Shown here: piece after piece, positions 1 to 8,932 of the stretch
Layout: each line of letters opens with the position of its first letter
Position numbering within the stretch: position 1 is the first letter of the stretch
Origin: Goodfellowiella coeruleoviolacea
GTDB lineage: Bacteria > Actinomycetota > Actinomycetes > Mycobacteriales > Pseudonocardiaceae
Direction: 5' to 3'
Length of the DNA: 64,000 nt
NCBI RefSeq assembly: GCF_024171785.1
Contig: NZ_JAMTCK010000004.1
Coordinates: forward strand, 62,001 to 126,000
The notes under the pieces: generated by a model
What the model was told of the DNA's origin: nothing
What the model saw: the letters and a program-made list of their open reading frames with translations, nothing else
Databases searched by the model: none
Program-made: the position numbers and the translations under genes

Positions 1-1
1 C

Positions 2-340
2 GTGGCGCACGAGGCCGCCGTCGGTGTGCTCACGCTGAGCACCGGGCGCCTCGGGGCCATCGTGGCAGCCGTGCTGGGGCTGGTCGGCGCGGCCATCGGC
101 GCGCGGGCGCTGTCCCGCTCCGGCCGTGGTCCGGGCACCGGCAACCGGCTGGGCGGGACCGTCGCGGGCATGGTGCTGGGGCTGGTCGGCGTGGTCCTCG
201 GCGGGCTGGTCGCCGCCACCTCCTCCGGTGGCCTGGGCACGGGAAACGGGCTGGGCGGGGCCATCGTGGCCATGATGCTGGGGCTGGCCGGCGTGGTCCT
301 CGGCGGGCTGGCGCGGACCCGCTCCCGGCGCACCGGCTGA
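2..340 (+). CDS. DUF6223-like small membrane protein, probably 5'-truncated
   Basis: This 112-residue frame is open from the second base of the window, so the true start and any signal peptide probably lie outside. Three hydrophobic Gly/Ala/Val/Leu-rich segments each carry a repeated pattern (VAAVLGLVGAAIGARAL, VAGMVLGLVGVVLGGLV, VAMMLGLAGVVLGGLAR), separated by polar GTGNGLGG-type linkers. The frame ends in a basic RTRSRRTG tail. The repeat pattern and length match what I recall of DUF6223 membrane proteins of actinobacteria, whose function is unknown. It runs towards the 3' end of the two-component system on the other strand. The family name is recalled, not searched; the membrane character is clear from the sequence. 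Confidence 0.6.
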   Translation: MAHEAAVGVLTLSTGRLGAIVAAVLGLVGAAIGARALSRSGRGPGTGNRLGGTVAGMVLGLVGVVLGGLVAATSSGGLGTGNGLGGAIVAMMLGLAGVVLGGLARTRSRRTG

Positions 341-451
341 CCGCCTGCGCCGGCCGGGCTGCCGGCTCAGTGCGGCCTCGTGCCAGGCGAGCTGACGTTC
401 GCCGGGGCACCGGGCACCGGGCGGGCCGGGCGGCGGCGCCCTGGGTGCTGG

Positions 452-1126
452 TCAGGAGCGGGTGAGCCAGCCCGGGACGGCCAGGCCGGACTCGTACGCG
501 AGGATCACCAACTGGGCGCGGTCGCGGACCTGGGCCTTGGTCATGATCCGGCTGACGTGCGTTTTCACGGTGGCCGGGCTCAGCACCAGCCGGGCCGCGA
601 TCTCGTCGTTGGACAGGCCGGCGGCGACCAGTGCCAGCACCTCGCGCTCCCGTTCGGTGAGCGCGCTCAGCCGCGGCCCCGGGTCCGGGTGCCTGACCCG
701 GGCGGCGAACTCGGCGATCAGCCGGCGGGTGATCGCCGGCGCGATCAGCGCGTCACCGCGAGCCACCACCCGCACCGCGTGGATCAGCTCCGCCGGCTCG
801 GTGTCCTTGACCAGGAAGCCGCTCGCACCGGACCGCAGCGCGCCGTAGACGTAGTCGTCCAGGTCGAACGTGGTCAGGATGATCACGCGGACGGCGGAAC
901 TCGCGGTGATCTTCTGGGTGGCGGCCAGGCCGTCCAGCCCGGGCATCCGGATGTCCATGAGGACGACGTCGGCCCGCAGGTGCCGGGCGAGCCGCACCGC
1001 GTCGGCGCCGTCGGCGGCCTCGCCGACCACCTCGATGCCGTCCTCACCGTCCAGGATGGACCGGAAGCCGGCGCGCACCAGGGTCTGGTCGTCGGCGAGC
1101 AGCACCCGAACCGCGCTGGCGCTCAC
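452..1126 (-). CDS. NarL/FixJ-type response regulator
   Basis: A 224-residue two-domain regulator. The receiver domain (about 6-120) has the acidic pair D12/D13, phosphoacceptor D58 in VVLMDIRMPG and K107 in GFLVKDTEP. A LuxR-type HTH (about 157-210) carries LTEREREVLALVAAGLSNDE and SPATVKTH. The GTG start at 1126 overlaps the TGA of the upstream histidine kinase (GTGA), which shows translational coupling; a longer reading frame further upstream lies inside the kinase gene. By family it would be phosphorylated by the partner kinase and bind DNA as a dimer. The target genes are not evident; the nearest candidate is the divergent GH2 gene. Confidence 0.93.
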   Translation of the reverse strand: MSASAVRVLLADDQTLVRAGFRSILDGEDGIEVVGEAADGADAVRLARHLRADVVLMDIRMPGLDGLAATQKITASSAVRVIILTTFDLDDYVYGALRSGASGFLVKDTEPAELIHAVRVVARGDALIAPAITRRLIAEFAARVRHPDPGPRLSALTEREREVLALVAAGLSNDEIAARLVLSPATVKTHVSRIMTKAQVRDRAQLVILAYESGLAVPGWLTRS

Positions 1127-2256
1127 GCCGGTGCCGTACCCGGCCGCAGCGGCAGGCGGGCGCACACCCGGAAGCCGCCTTCCGGTCGCGGGCCCGTGAT
1201 CAGCGAACCGCCCAGCGCCCGGGCCCGCTCGTCCATGCCGCGAATTCCGCTGCCCGGCGTGCCCGGTGTGCCGGTGCCGTCGTCCTCGACCTCCACCAGC
1301 ACGTCGTCGTGCTCGGGGCGGACCCGGACCACCGCGGTGGTCGCGCCCGCGTGCCGGGTCACGTTGGTGAGTGCCTCCTGGACGATCCGGTACGCCGCCA
1401 GGTCGACCTCCGGCGGCAGCGGTGGGGTCTCGGCGAACTCCGTGCGGATCGCCACCCCGGATCGCCCCGCCGCCGTGACCAGATCACCGAGGCGGTTCAG
1501 GCCGGGGGCGGGTGTGCTCGGCGCGTCGTCGTCCCGCCGCAGCACGACCAGGGTCCTGCGCAACTCGCGCAGCGTCTCCCTGCTCGTCTGCTTGATCGCG
1601 GTGAGCGCCTGCTCGGCGCGGTCGGGGTCCGGGCGGTGCAGCGCGGCACTGGCCTGCACGTTGATCAGCGAGAGGTGGTGGCCGAGCGCGTCGTGCAGCT
1701 CGCGGGCGATGCGCAACCGCTCCTCGGTGGCCTGTCGCCGGGCCTGCTCCGCCAGCCGCTGCTCGGCGGCGAGCGCGCGGGCCTGCGCCTCGGCGAGGTA
1801 GGCCCGGCGGTTGCGGGTCACGCCGACGATCACCGCGATGAGCCACCCGGCGTGCAGCAGCACCGCCCCGTTCATGGTGTTCGTGGACCGGCCCGCGCCG
1901 TCCGCGACGGCGAAGGCGATCACCGAGGCGAGACCGAGTCCGATGGCCGAGGCGAGGTGCCCCTCGTCGACGACGGTGTAGAGCGCCACGACGAACACCA
2001 GCATGATCGGGCCGGGCTGGTGCAGCAGCGCCCCGTACGCGGCGACAGCGGCCAGCGCCGCCACCCCCACCGGCACCGGGTGGCGGCGGCGGAGGGCCAG
2101 TACGCCGGTCGAGACCAGCACGGCCAGCAGCGCCGTCCAGTCAGCGGCGGTGTCGATGCCGTGCGACTGCACCAGCAGGCCGACGACGGCGATGAGACCA
2201 ACGGCGAGCACCAGGCCGGTGTTCGCGGACCGGCCTCGCCATGGCCACCTAGACAT
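1123..2256 (-). CDS. NarL-partner sensor histidine kinase
   Basis: A 377-residue membrane kinase. The first 150 residues contain about four to five hydrophobic spans (for example LVLAVGLIAVVGLLVQ and LLAVLVSTGVLAL) with short loops, so there is no sizeable extracellular sensor domain. A coiled segment rich in Ala, Glu and Arg (about 151-180) leads to a HisKA_3 dimerisation helix with phosphoacceptor H188 in ARELHDALGHHLSLI. The HATPase_c domain has the N-box EALTNVTRHAG (N298), the D-box DDGTG and GIRGMDERARALGG. Its stop codon overlaps the start of the response regulator. Stimulus unknown; an intramembrane or membrane-stress signal would suit the topology. Confidence 0.93.
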   Translation of the reverse strand: MSRWPWRGRSANTGLVLAVGLIAVVGLLVQSHGIDTAADWTALLAVLVSTGVLALRRRHPVPVGVAALAAVAAYGALLHQPGPIMLVFVVALYTVVDEGHLASAIGLGLASVIAFAVADGAGRSTNTMNGAVLLHAGWLIAVIVGVTRNRRAYLAEAQARALAAEQRLAEQARRQATEERLRIARELHDALGHHLSLINVQASAALHRPDPDRAEQALTAIKQTSRETLRELRRTLVVLRRDDDAPSTPAPGLNRLGDLVTAAGRSGVAIRTEFAETPPLPPEVDLAAYRIVQEALTNVTRHAGATTAVVRVRPEHDDVLVEVEDDGTGTPGTPGSGIRGMDERARALGGSLITGPRPEGGFRVCARLPLRPGTAPA

Positions 2257-2319
2257 GCGTCGAGCCTAACTTCCACCGGGTGCACGGGCGCCGGACCGGC
2301 CGACTGGGCCGGTGGCGTT

Positions 2320-2373
2320 GGCGGGGCAGCGCTCGGGCAGCGGCGGGGCAGCGGTCGGGCAGCGGCGGGGCAG
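2320..2373. repeat. 22-bp tandem repeat upstream of the two-component system
   Basis: Two and a half direct copies of a 22-bp unit beginning GGCGGGGCAGCG lie between the kinase start and the GH2 gene: 2320-2341, 2342-2363, then a partial third. The first two copies differ at one base. The function is unknown. The period of about two helical turns would suit tandem protein binding, but simple repeat slippage explains it equally well. Confidence 0.6.
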
Positions 2374-2411
2374 CACCACCGTTCACCCGAACGGGCCTGC
2401 GTGAAATGCCA

Positions 2412-2445
2412 ACTCGCGGGGTTTGCAAAGTCGACTCGCGGGGTT
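2412..2445. promoter_or_regulatory. Direct repeat ACTCGCGGGGTT, spaced 22 bp, upstream of the GH2 gene
   Basis: Two identical 12-bp sequences (ACTCGCGGGGTT) start at 2412 and 2434, exactly 22 bp apart and about 110 bp before the GH2 start. The A/T-bearing spacer TGCAAAGTCG stands out from its surroundings. Two same-face direct repeats upstream of a secreted glycosidase suggest an activator or repressor site, possibly for the adjacent response regulator. That link is inference only. Confidence 0.35.
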
Positions 2446-2556
2446 GGGTAGGCGGATGGCCGGAAGTGGACGGGGGGTAGTGCTGATGGCGGATTGACGA
2501 TTCCTGTTGGAAACAGTGATATGTCGTTTGACTGTGTCGCCTTTGGGAGGTTTGGC

Positions 2557-5500
2557 ATGGGCCGTGGTGTTCGATCCAGTGTCGCCGCGGCGGTTGCCGC
2601 GGCCGTGTCCGTGCTGGGGCTCACCCCGGCGGTGGCCGAACAGGCGTCCGGGCCCGACGTGTACGCCTACCTGGAGAACCCCGGGATGACCGGGGAGGGC
2701 CAGCAGGCGCCGCACGCGGTGCTGCGGCCCTACGCCGACGTGGCCGCGGCCGTGCGGCACGAGGAGAACACGCCCTACACGCTCAGCCTGGACGGCGACT
2801 GGAAGATCGACATGTCGGACCGGCCCGAGGACGTGCCGGCCGGGTTCTTCGCCGACGACTACGACGTCAGCGGCTGGCGGAGCGTGTCGGTGCCGCACAC
2901 CTGGCAGACCGACGGGCTGGACCACCCGGTGTTCCGCAACGTGCCCAGCGAGGTGTGGCCGGACAACCCGCCGGCGGTGCCCAGGGACGTCAACCCGACC
3001 GCCGCGTACGTGCGCACCCTCGACGTTCCGTCCACATGGGACGGTCGAAGCACGTTCCTCCGCTTCGAGGGCGTCACCTCCGGCTACTTCGTGTGGGTCA
3101 ACGGCAGCTACGTCGGCTACGACCAGGGCGGCTACACCCCGGCGGAGTTCGACGTCTCCTCGGCGCTGCACCCCGGCCGCAACCGGATCGCCGTGCAGGT
3201 GCACCGCTGGGGCGCCGGCTCCTACCTGGAGGACTACGACCAGTGGCGCTACTCCGGCATCTTCCGCTCGGTGTGGCTCTACGCCACGCCCACCAGCTAC
3301 CTGCGGGACGTCACGGTCACCACGGACCTGGACGACAACCACGTCAACGCCACGCTGACCGCGCGGATCTCGGTGGCGCGCAAGGACAACGGGCCGTCCG
3401 GGCAGCACACCGCGCGGGCGGAGCTGCACGACGCCGGCGGCCGGCGGGTGGCCGGCGCCAGCGGGACGGTCCAGCTGGACGGGGACACCGCCGAGCTGGT
3501 GCTGAGCACGCCGGTGGCCAATCCGGCCAAGTGGACCGACGAGACCCCCACCCTGTACACCCTGGTGCTCACCCTGGCCGGCCCGGACGGGCGGGTCGGC
3601 CACATCACCCAGCAGCGGATCGGCTTCCGCGAGATCGCCATCGCCGACCGGCAGCTGCTGGTCAACGGCAAGCGGGTGCTGTTCAAGGGCGTCAACCGCG
3701 CCGAGACCGACCCGGACCACGGCCGGCACGTGCCGCGCCAGCGCCAGGAACAGGACGTGGCGCTGATGAAGCGGCTCAACGTCAACGCCGTGCGCACCTC
3801 GCACTACCCGTCCGACCCGCACTTCTACGACCTGGCCGACGAGCACGGGCTGTGGATCGACGACGAGGTGGACGTCGAGACGCACAACCACGAGTCGTGC
3901 CCGAGCAACTGCCTGGCCGACCGGCCCGAGTGGCGGGACGCCTACCTGGACCAGTTCGTGGGCATGGTGCAGCGGGACAAGAACCACCCCAGCGTGTTCC
4001 TGTGGGACACCGGCAACGAGGCCGGGCTGGGCGCCGCGCACCACGCCATGGCCGAGTGGGCCAGGGCCAACGACCCGACCCGGCCGCTGTACCACCAGTC
4101 CAACTCACCCGACGGGGACGCGCCGTTCGCGGACGTGTGGGGGCCGCGCTACCCCACCCCGGAACGCCTCGCCCAGCAGGCCGAGCGGACCACCAAGCCG
4201 ATCATCATGGGCGAGTACGCCCACGCCATGGGCAACAGCCTGGGCAACTTCCGGGAGTTCTGGGACACCATCCGGGCCAACCCGGTGCTGCAGGGCGGGT
4301 TCATCTGGGACTGGGCCGAGCAGAACATCCGCCAGCCGCTGCGCACCACCCCGGACTCGTCAGGCAACCAGATCATGGCGCACCTCACCGGCGCGCCGGA
4401 GGTGGTGGCCGGGCACCGGGGCAGCGCGCTGAACTTCTCCGGCCTGGACGACTTCGTGGAGGTCTACCGCGACCCGAGGCTGGACATCGCCGGCAGAGCG
4501 CTCACCCTGGACGCGTGGGTGAAGCCGAACCGGCCGTGGACCGGTGACTTCACCATCCTGTCCAAAGGGGACCACCAGTTCGCGCTGAAGATGTCCGACG
4601 AGCACACCCTGGAGTTCTTCGTCCACAGTGGAACGTGGCGCACCGTGCGCGCGGCCGTGCCGGCCGACTTCCCCGACACCTGGCACCGGGTCACCGGCAC
4701 CTACGACGGTGCCCAGCTGCGGCTGTACCTGGACGGCGCGCAGGTCGGCGCCCTGGCCTTCACCGGCACGATCGACCAGTCCTCGTTCCCGGTCAACATC
4801 GGCCGCAACAACGAGGTGATGCAGGACAACTACGCCGGCCGGATGGCCAACGGCGCCGTCGACGACGTGCGCGTGTACGACCGGGCGCTCAGCGCCGAGC
4901 AGCTGGCCGCCGGCGCCGACCCGGTCGGCGACGCGGTGCTCGCCCTGGACTTCGACCGGATCGACGACACCGGCCGGACCTACCTGTCCTACGGCCAGAG
5001 CCTGTCCGGTGTGGACGGTCTCATCGGGGCGGACCGGACCCCGCAACCGGAGACCGCGCAGCTGGCCTGGGCGCACCAGCCGCTGCGGTTCGGCTACGCC
5101 AACGGCACCCTCAGCGTGCACAACGAGCGGCAGTTCGTCGACACCGGGGACGTGGAGCTGCGCTGGAGCGTCACCGAGGGCGAGCGGACCGTGGCCAGCG
5201 GCCGGCAGCGGCCCCGCGTCCAGCCCGGCGGCACCGGCACACTCGACCTGCGGCTGCCGGCCAACCCGCGCGATGCCGAGCGCTGGCTGACCGTGCGGGC
5301 GGTGACCACCCGGGCCCAGCCGCTGCTGCCGGCCGGTTCGGTGCTGGCGCACGACCAGTTCGCGCTCGGCGGCACCGTCGTGCCCGGCGCGGCCCCGCCC
5401 CCGGCCAGGGGCCGGGTCGAGGTCACCGAGACGGCCGACGCGGTGACCCTGTCCGGCCGCGAGTTCCGGTACGTCTTCGACAAGCGCACCGGCGCGCTGA

Positions 5501-6324
5501 GCAGCATGCGGGTGCGCGGTGTGGACCTGCTGCGCGGCGGGCCCCAACTGGACGCCTGGCGCGCGCCGATCAGCAACGAGACCTACACCTGGGGCAATGA
5601 CGAGGGCGAGGACTGGCGGGCGGCCGGCCTGGACCGGCTGGCCACCACCGCGACCGAGGTGCGGGTCAGCCAGACCGACCCGGGCGCGGCCACGGTCACC
5701 GCGAACGCCGTGGTGGCCGCGCCGGACACGCCCAACGCCTCGTTCGCGCAGGTGCTGACCTACCGGGTGGACGCGGCCGGCACCATCGGCCTGCGCCAGC
5801 AGGTCAGCCCGCGCGGGGACGTGCGCACCCTGCCCTACCTGCCCCGGATCGGCGTGCGCCTGGCCGTGCCGGACACCTTCCAGCACTTCGCCTGGTACGG
5901 CCGGGGCCCGCAGGAGAGCTACAACGACCGCAGGGACGGCACCCCCGTGGGCGTGTGGTCGTCCACGGTGGACGAGCAGTACGTGGACTACCTGCGGCCG
6001 CAGGACCACGGCAACCACACCGACACCCGGTGGGCGCTGCTCACCGACGGGCGCTCCGGCGGGCTGCTGGTGGCCGGCGCCCCGGACGTGAGCGTGACCC
6101 CCTACGACGAGCTGGACCGGGCCCACTACCCGTTCCAGCGGCAGCGCAACAACGGCTGGGTGACGCTGCACGCCGACCACGCGGTGACCGGGGTCGGCGA
6201 CACCCCCAACCCGGTGCGCCAGCGCTACCAGGTGCGGCCCGACCAGGACTACGACCACTCCCTGGTGATCCGGCCGCTGAACGCCGACGAGGTGCGCGCC
6301 GGCCGCCCGGCCGGCACGCGCTGA
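2557..6324 (+). CDS. Secreted GH2 beta-galactosidase with inserted LamG domain
   Basis: A 1255-residue exported glycoside hydrolase. The start is the ATG at 2557, preceded by GGGAGG six bases upstream. It begins a signal peptide (basic MGRGVRSS, hydrophobic core, then TPAVAEQA). An upstream in-frame codon at 2494 lacks a ribosome site. GH2 sugar-binding and immunoglobulin-like domains lead to a TIM barrel with acid/base E488 in WDTGNEAGLG and nucleophile E553 in IIMGEYAHAMGNSLG, both as in LacZ. A LamG/concanavalin-like module (about 622-782) interrupts the enzyme before the C-terminal LacZ small-chain-like domain (about 970-1250, with WYGRGPQESYNDR). It probably releases beta-linked galactose from polysaccharide or oligosaccharide outside the cell. 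The substrate is not shown by sequence. Confidence 0.92.
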   Translation: MGRGVRSSVAAAVAAAVSVLGLTPAVAEQASGPDVYAYLENPGMTGEGQQAPHAVLRPYADVAAAVRHEENTPYTLSLDGDWKIDMSDRPEDVPAGFFADDYDVSGWRSVSVPHTWQTDGLDHPVFRNVPSEVWPDNPPAVPRDVNPTAAYVRTLDVPSTWDGRSTFLRFEGVTSGYFVWVNGSYVGYDQGGYTPAEFDVSSALHPGRNRIAVQVHRWGAGSYLEDYDQWRYSGIFRSVWLYATPTSYLRDVTVTTDLDDNHVNATLTARISVARKDNGPSGQHTARAELHDAGGRRVAGASGTVQLDGDTAELVLSTPVANPAKWTDETPTLYTLVLTLAGPDGRVGHITQQRIGFREIAIADRQLLVNGKRVLFKGVNRAETDPDHGRHVPRQRQEQDVALMKRLNVNAVRTSHYPSDPHFYDLADEHGLWIDDEVDVETHNHESCPSNCLADRPEWRDAYLDQFVGMVQRDKNHPSVFLWDTGNEAGLGAAHHAMAEWARANDPTRPLYHQSNSPDGDAPFADVWGPRYPTPERLAQQAERTTKPIIMGEYAHAMGNSLGNFREFWDTIRANPVLQGGFIWDWAEQNIRQPLRTTPDSSGNQIMAHLTGAPEVVAGHRGSALNFSGLDDFVEVYRDPRLDIAGRALTLDAWVKPNRPWTGDFTILSKGDHQFALKMSDEHTLEFFVHSGTWRTVRAAVPADFPDTWHRVTGTYDGAQLRLYLDGAQVGALAFTGTIDQSSFPVNIGRNNEVMQDNYAGRMANGAVDDVRVYDRALSAEQLAAGADPVGDAVLALDFDRIDDTGRTYLSYGQSLSGVDGLIGADRTPQPETAQLAWAHQPLRFGYANGTLSVHNERQFVDTGDVELRWSVTEGERTVASGRQRPRVQPGGTGTLDLRLPANPRDAERWLTVRAVTTRAQPLLPAGSVLAHDQFALGGTVVPGAAPPPARGRVEVTETADAVTLSGREFRYVFDKRTGALSSMRVRGVDLLRGGPQLDAWRAPISNETYTWGNDEGEDWRAAGLDRLATTATEVRVSQTDPGAATVTANAVVAAPDTPNASFAQVLTYRVDAAGTIGLRQQVSPRGDVRTLPYLPRIGVRLAVPDTFQHFAWYGRGPQESYNDRRDGTPVGVWSSTVDEQYVDYLRPQDHGNHTDTRWALLTDGRSGGLLVAGAPDVSVTPYDELDRAHYPFQRQRNNGWVTLHADHAVTGVGDTPNPVRQRYQVRPDQDYDHSLVIRPLNADEVRAGRPAGTR

Positions 6325-6328
6325 CCCC

Positions 6329-6368
6329 GCCGGTCAGGGCCGGTCAGGGCGGGTCAGGACCGGTCGGG
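6329..6368. repeat. Four tandem 10-bp units between convergent genes
   Basis: Four consecutive copies of a GCCGGTCAGG-like decamer follow the GH2 stop and run into the 3' end of the TMEM175-like gene, whose stop codon lies inside the third unit. The copies vary at one to three positions. No stem with a U-tract is present, so I do not call a terminator. Confidence 0.5.
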
Positions 6369-7043
6369 GGCGGCGCCGGCGGCCGCGCCCGGCCGGGTGC
6401 GGGCGGTGGGGGAGCGGCGGTTGACGATGAGGTAGCCGATCAGCGCGGCGTTGAGCCCCAGCGAACCCACCGGGGTGACCAGCGCCAGCGCGGCGGCGGC
6501 GAAGTAGACGACCGGCCCGGTCACGGCGTGGCGGCGGGCCAGCCGCGCCTCGGCGAGCGCGCCGGGCACCAGCAGGTGCGGCCGGCGGCACAGGTGGTGC
6601 CAGAACAGCAGGAACCACACCGAGGTCAGCCCCACCGCCAGCGAGTAGAAGACCGCGGCCGCCGTGGCGTCCGCCCCGTCGAGGCGGCTGCCCAGGGTGG
6701 CCGTGGGCACCGGCAGGAAGCTCACCGTGAGCAGCAGGCCGAGGTTGAGCAGCAGCAGCGCCCGGTCCACCTGCCGCACCCGGTGGAACAGGTTGTGGTG
6801 GTGGATCCAGACGATCCCGATGACCAGGAAGCTCACCGCGTAGCTGGCCAGCGCGGGTAACTCGTGGCGCAGCCCGGCCCACACGCCCTCGTGCTCGGGC
6901 AGTTTGATCTCCAGCACCAGCAACGTGGCCGCGATCGCGATGACGGCGTCGCTGAACGCCTGCAGGCGGGCGGACGAGATGCCGGGCGTGCCGGTGTCCG
7001 CAGCCGGTGCGGGGTGGGACGGTTCGGGCAGGGCGTTGGCCAT
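6354..7043 (-). CDS. TMEM175-family membrane protein (putative potassium channel)
   Basis: A 229-residue integral membrane protein with about six hydrophobic helices. The first helix carries the hallmark RLQAFSDAVIAIAATLLVLEI stretch with the FSD triplet at residues 30-32. The central part has IGIVWIHHHNLFHRV, also typical of the family (formerly DUF1211). Bacterial members form K+-permeable channels lined by the first helix. The ATG at 7043 is preceded by GGAG at suitable spacing. The N-terminal 20 residues are Pro/Ala-rich and probably cytosolic. It is convergent with the GH2 gene and stands alone. Family assignment is firm; ion selectivity is from family knowledge. Confidence 0.85.
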   Translation of the reverse strand: MANALPEPSHPAPAADTGTPGISSARLQAFSDAVIAIAATLLVLEIKLPEHEGVWAGLRHELPALASYAVSFLVIGIVWIHHHNLFHRVRQVDRALLLLNLGLLLTVSFLPVPTATLGSRLDGADATAAAVFYSLAVGLTSVWFLLFWHHLCRRPHLLVPGALAEARLARRHAVTGPVVYFAAAALALVTPVGSLGLNAALIGYLIVNRRSPTARTRPGAAAGAAPDRS

Positions 7044-7188
7044 GGGGGACTCCAACGAAGGTCGGGAGGCTGGCCGCGGCGGCGCGCCCGCACCCGACCG
7101 CTGGTGTCGCCGGCCGGTCGCCCCGCAGCGATCGAATCGCCAGCAAGATACGCCAGGACCGGGCGGGTGGGAACGGGATCGGCGTGGC

Positions 7189-8838
7189 CTAGTCGGTGCC
7201 CAGGGCGCGCTTGAGGACCTTGCCGGTGGCGTTGCGCGGCAGGGCGTCCAGGAACACCACGTCGCGCGGCACGCAGAAGCGGGCCAGCCGCTCCCGCACG
7301 TGCCCGCGCACCGCGTCCGCGTCCAGTTCGGCGCCGTCGGCCCGCACCACGTACGCGGCCAGGCGCTGGCCGTACCGCTCGTCGGGCACGCCCAGCACGG
7401 CGGCCTCGCGCACCCCGGGCAGCCCGGCGATGACGTCCTCCACCTCGCGCGGGTAGACGTTCTCCCCACCCGAGATGATCATCTCGTCGTCCCGGCCGAC
7501 CACGGCCAGCAGCCCGGACGGCTCCAGCCGGCCCACGTCGCCGGTGGCCATCAGGCCCTGCCTGACCTCCTTGGCCGCGCCGTCGGTGTAGCCCTCGAAC
7601 AGCATGGAGTTGGCCACGAAGATCCGCCCGGGCTGCCCGGCCGGCACGGGCCGGCCGTGCTCGTCCAGCAGCCGCACCCGGGTGCCCACCGGCGGCCGGC
7701 CGGCGGTGTGCGGGGCCGCGCGCAGCTCGGCCGGGGTGGCCACGCTGACCCAGGACACCTCGGTGGACCCGTACACGTTGTAGAGCACCGGCCCGAACCG
7801 GCGCTGGAAGTCCGCGGCCACCGGCGCGGGCAGCGCCGACCCGCTGCAGGCGACCACCCGCAGCGAGGACACGTCGTGCGCGTGGCGGATCTCGTGGGGC
7901 AGCTCCAGGACGCGCTGCAGCATCACCGGCACGGCGAACACGCTGTCCACCCGGTGCCCGGCGATGTCGGCCAGCAGCCGCTCGGCGTCGAAGCGGCGGC
8001 GCAGCACCAGGGTCGCGCCGAGCACCAGGCCCAGTTGCAGCCCGGCCAGCCCCCAGGTGTGGAACAGCGGCGCGGCCACCAGCAGCGGCCGGCCGTGGCG
8101 CAGCGGGATCCGGGACAGCAGCGCGGCGGGCGCGGACAGGCCGCGCGGGTGCGGCCGGCGCGCGCCCTTGGGGGTGCCGGTGGTGCCCGAGGTCAGCACC
8201 ACCAGCCGGCCGTGCCGGTCCGGCCGGGGCGGCGGGCCGGCCGGCGCGGCGGCGATCAGCTCCGCCAGGGTGGTGCTGCGGGTCGGCCCGTCCTGCCAGG
8301 CGATCACCCGGCGCGCCTTGCGCGGCGCGGTGCGCAGCAGCGGCCGGAACTCGGCGTCGGCCACGACCAGGCTGGCGTCCTGCTCGCGCAGCACCGCGGC
8401 CACCTGGGTGGCGCTCAGCCCGGTGTTGAGCAGCGCGGTGTGCGCGCCGAGCCGGGCGGTGGCCACGGCCGCCTCGACCAGGCCGCGGTGGTTGCGGCAG
8501 AGCACGGCCACGGTGTCGCCGGCCCGCACGCCCATCCCGGCGAAGCCGGCGGCCAGCCGGGCGGTGCGCTCGGCCACCTGCGCGTAGCTGAGGCTGCCCA
8601 GTTCGTCGACGATGGCCGGCCGGTCCGGGTGCCTGGCCGCGCCCACCAGGTAGCCGAACGGCAGGGTGAGCTGCCAGTGCCGCCAGCCGGCCAGCACCGC
8701 GCGCAGCGCGGTCGGCCGCATCGGGCGCAGCACGCCGGCGCGCCACAGCGTGTAGCCCGCGTGCAGGGGCAGCGCGACCCGGTCGACCAGCCCGAGGGCA
8801 GCTGCCGACCAGCTCCGGTCGGCTCCGCGTCCAGACAT
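7189..8838 (-). CDS. Acyl-CoA synthetase (FadD-like, ANL superfamily)
   Basis: A 549-residue adenylate-forming enzyme expected to activate a carboxylic or fatty acid with ATP and CoA. The phosphate-binding loop VVLTSGTTGTPKGARRPHP lies at about 213-231, then YNVYGSTEVSW (A5), ATGDVGRLEPSG (A7), GRDDEMIISGGENVYPREVE (A8) and the catalytic Lys in NATGKVLKRAL near the C-terminus. All core motifs are intact. The ATG at 8838 starts MSGRGADRSW; the adjacent GTG is an alternative. The chain length preferred cannot be read from sequence. A near-palindromic TetR-type site and a GTCCACAGTGGAC palindrome lie just upstream. Confidence 0.9.
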   Translation of the reverse strand: MSGRGADRSWSAAALGLVDRVALPLHAGYTLWRAGVLRPMRPTALRAVLAGWRHWQLTLPFGYLVGAARHPDRPAIVDELGSLSYAQVAERTARLAAGFAGMGVRAGDTVAVLCRNHRGLVEAAVATARLGAHTALLNTGLSATQVAAVLREQDASLVVADAEFRPLLRTAPRKARRVIAWQDGPTRSTTLAELIAAAPAGPPPRPDRHGRLVVLTSGTTGTPKGARRPHPRGLSAPAALLSRIPLRHGRPLLVAAPLFHTWGLAGLQLGLVLGATLVLRRRFDAERLLADIAGHRVDSVFAVPVMLQRVLELPHEIRHAHDVSSLRVVACSGSALPAPVAADFQRRFGPVLYNVYGSTEVSWVSVATPAELRAAPHTAGRPPVGTRVRLLDEHGRPVPAGQPGRIFVANSMLFEGYTDGAAKEVRQGLMATGDVGRLEPSGLLAVVGRDDEMIISGGENVYPREVEDVIAGLPGVREAAVLGVPDERYGQRLAAYVVRADGAELDADAVRGHVRERLARFCVPRDVVFLDALPRNATGKVLKRALGTD

Positions 8839-8870
8839 CACCCGCACCCGGCTCACCCCGCGATCTGTCC

Positions 8871-8883
8871 GTCCACAGTGGAC
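8871..8883. repeat. Perfect GTCCACAGTGGAC palindrome
   Basis: A perfect copy of the recurrent 13-bp palindrome, 33 bases upstream of the acyl-CoA synthetase start. The same word recurs at 18310, 18485 and 53740, with near copies elsewhere, so it is probably a genome-wide repeat rather than an operator private to this gene. Confidence 0.7.
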
Positions 8884-8916
8884 TTGTGCGATCGGCTGCC
8901 ACCTGATGGTGACATC

Positions 8917-8932
8917 CCTACTGGCGGGTAGG
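8917..8932. promoter_or_regulatory. Putative TetR-type operator upstream of the acyl-CoA synthetase
   Basis: CCTACTGGCGGGTAGG pairs with its own complement at 12 of 16 positions, with perfect CCTAC/GTAGG ends. It lies between the acyl-CoA synthetase start and the end of the GNAT gene. Sites of the TAC-GTA type often bind TetR-family regulators of fatty-acid genes in actinobacteria. No such regulator is encoded nearby. Confidence 0.4.

Noticed and set aside
30..410. Antisense frame over the DUF6223-like gene
   Set aside because: Arg/Pro/Ala-only composition typical of reverse-frame noise in high-GC DNA.
2383..4095. 570-codon antisense frame over the GH2 gene and its promoter
   Set aside because: The translation is Val/Gly/His/Arg-rich noise and the sense frame has all GH2 catalytic motifs.
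6329..6368. Terminator between the GH2 and TMEM175-like genes
   Set aside because: The decamers are direct repeats and do not form a good stem; no U-tract follows.
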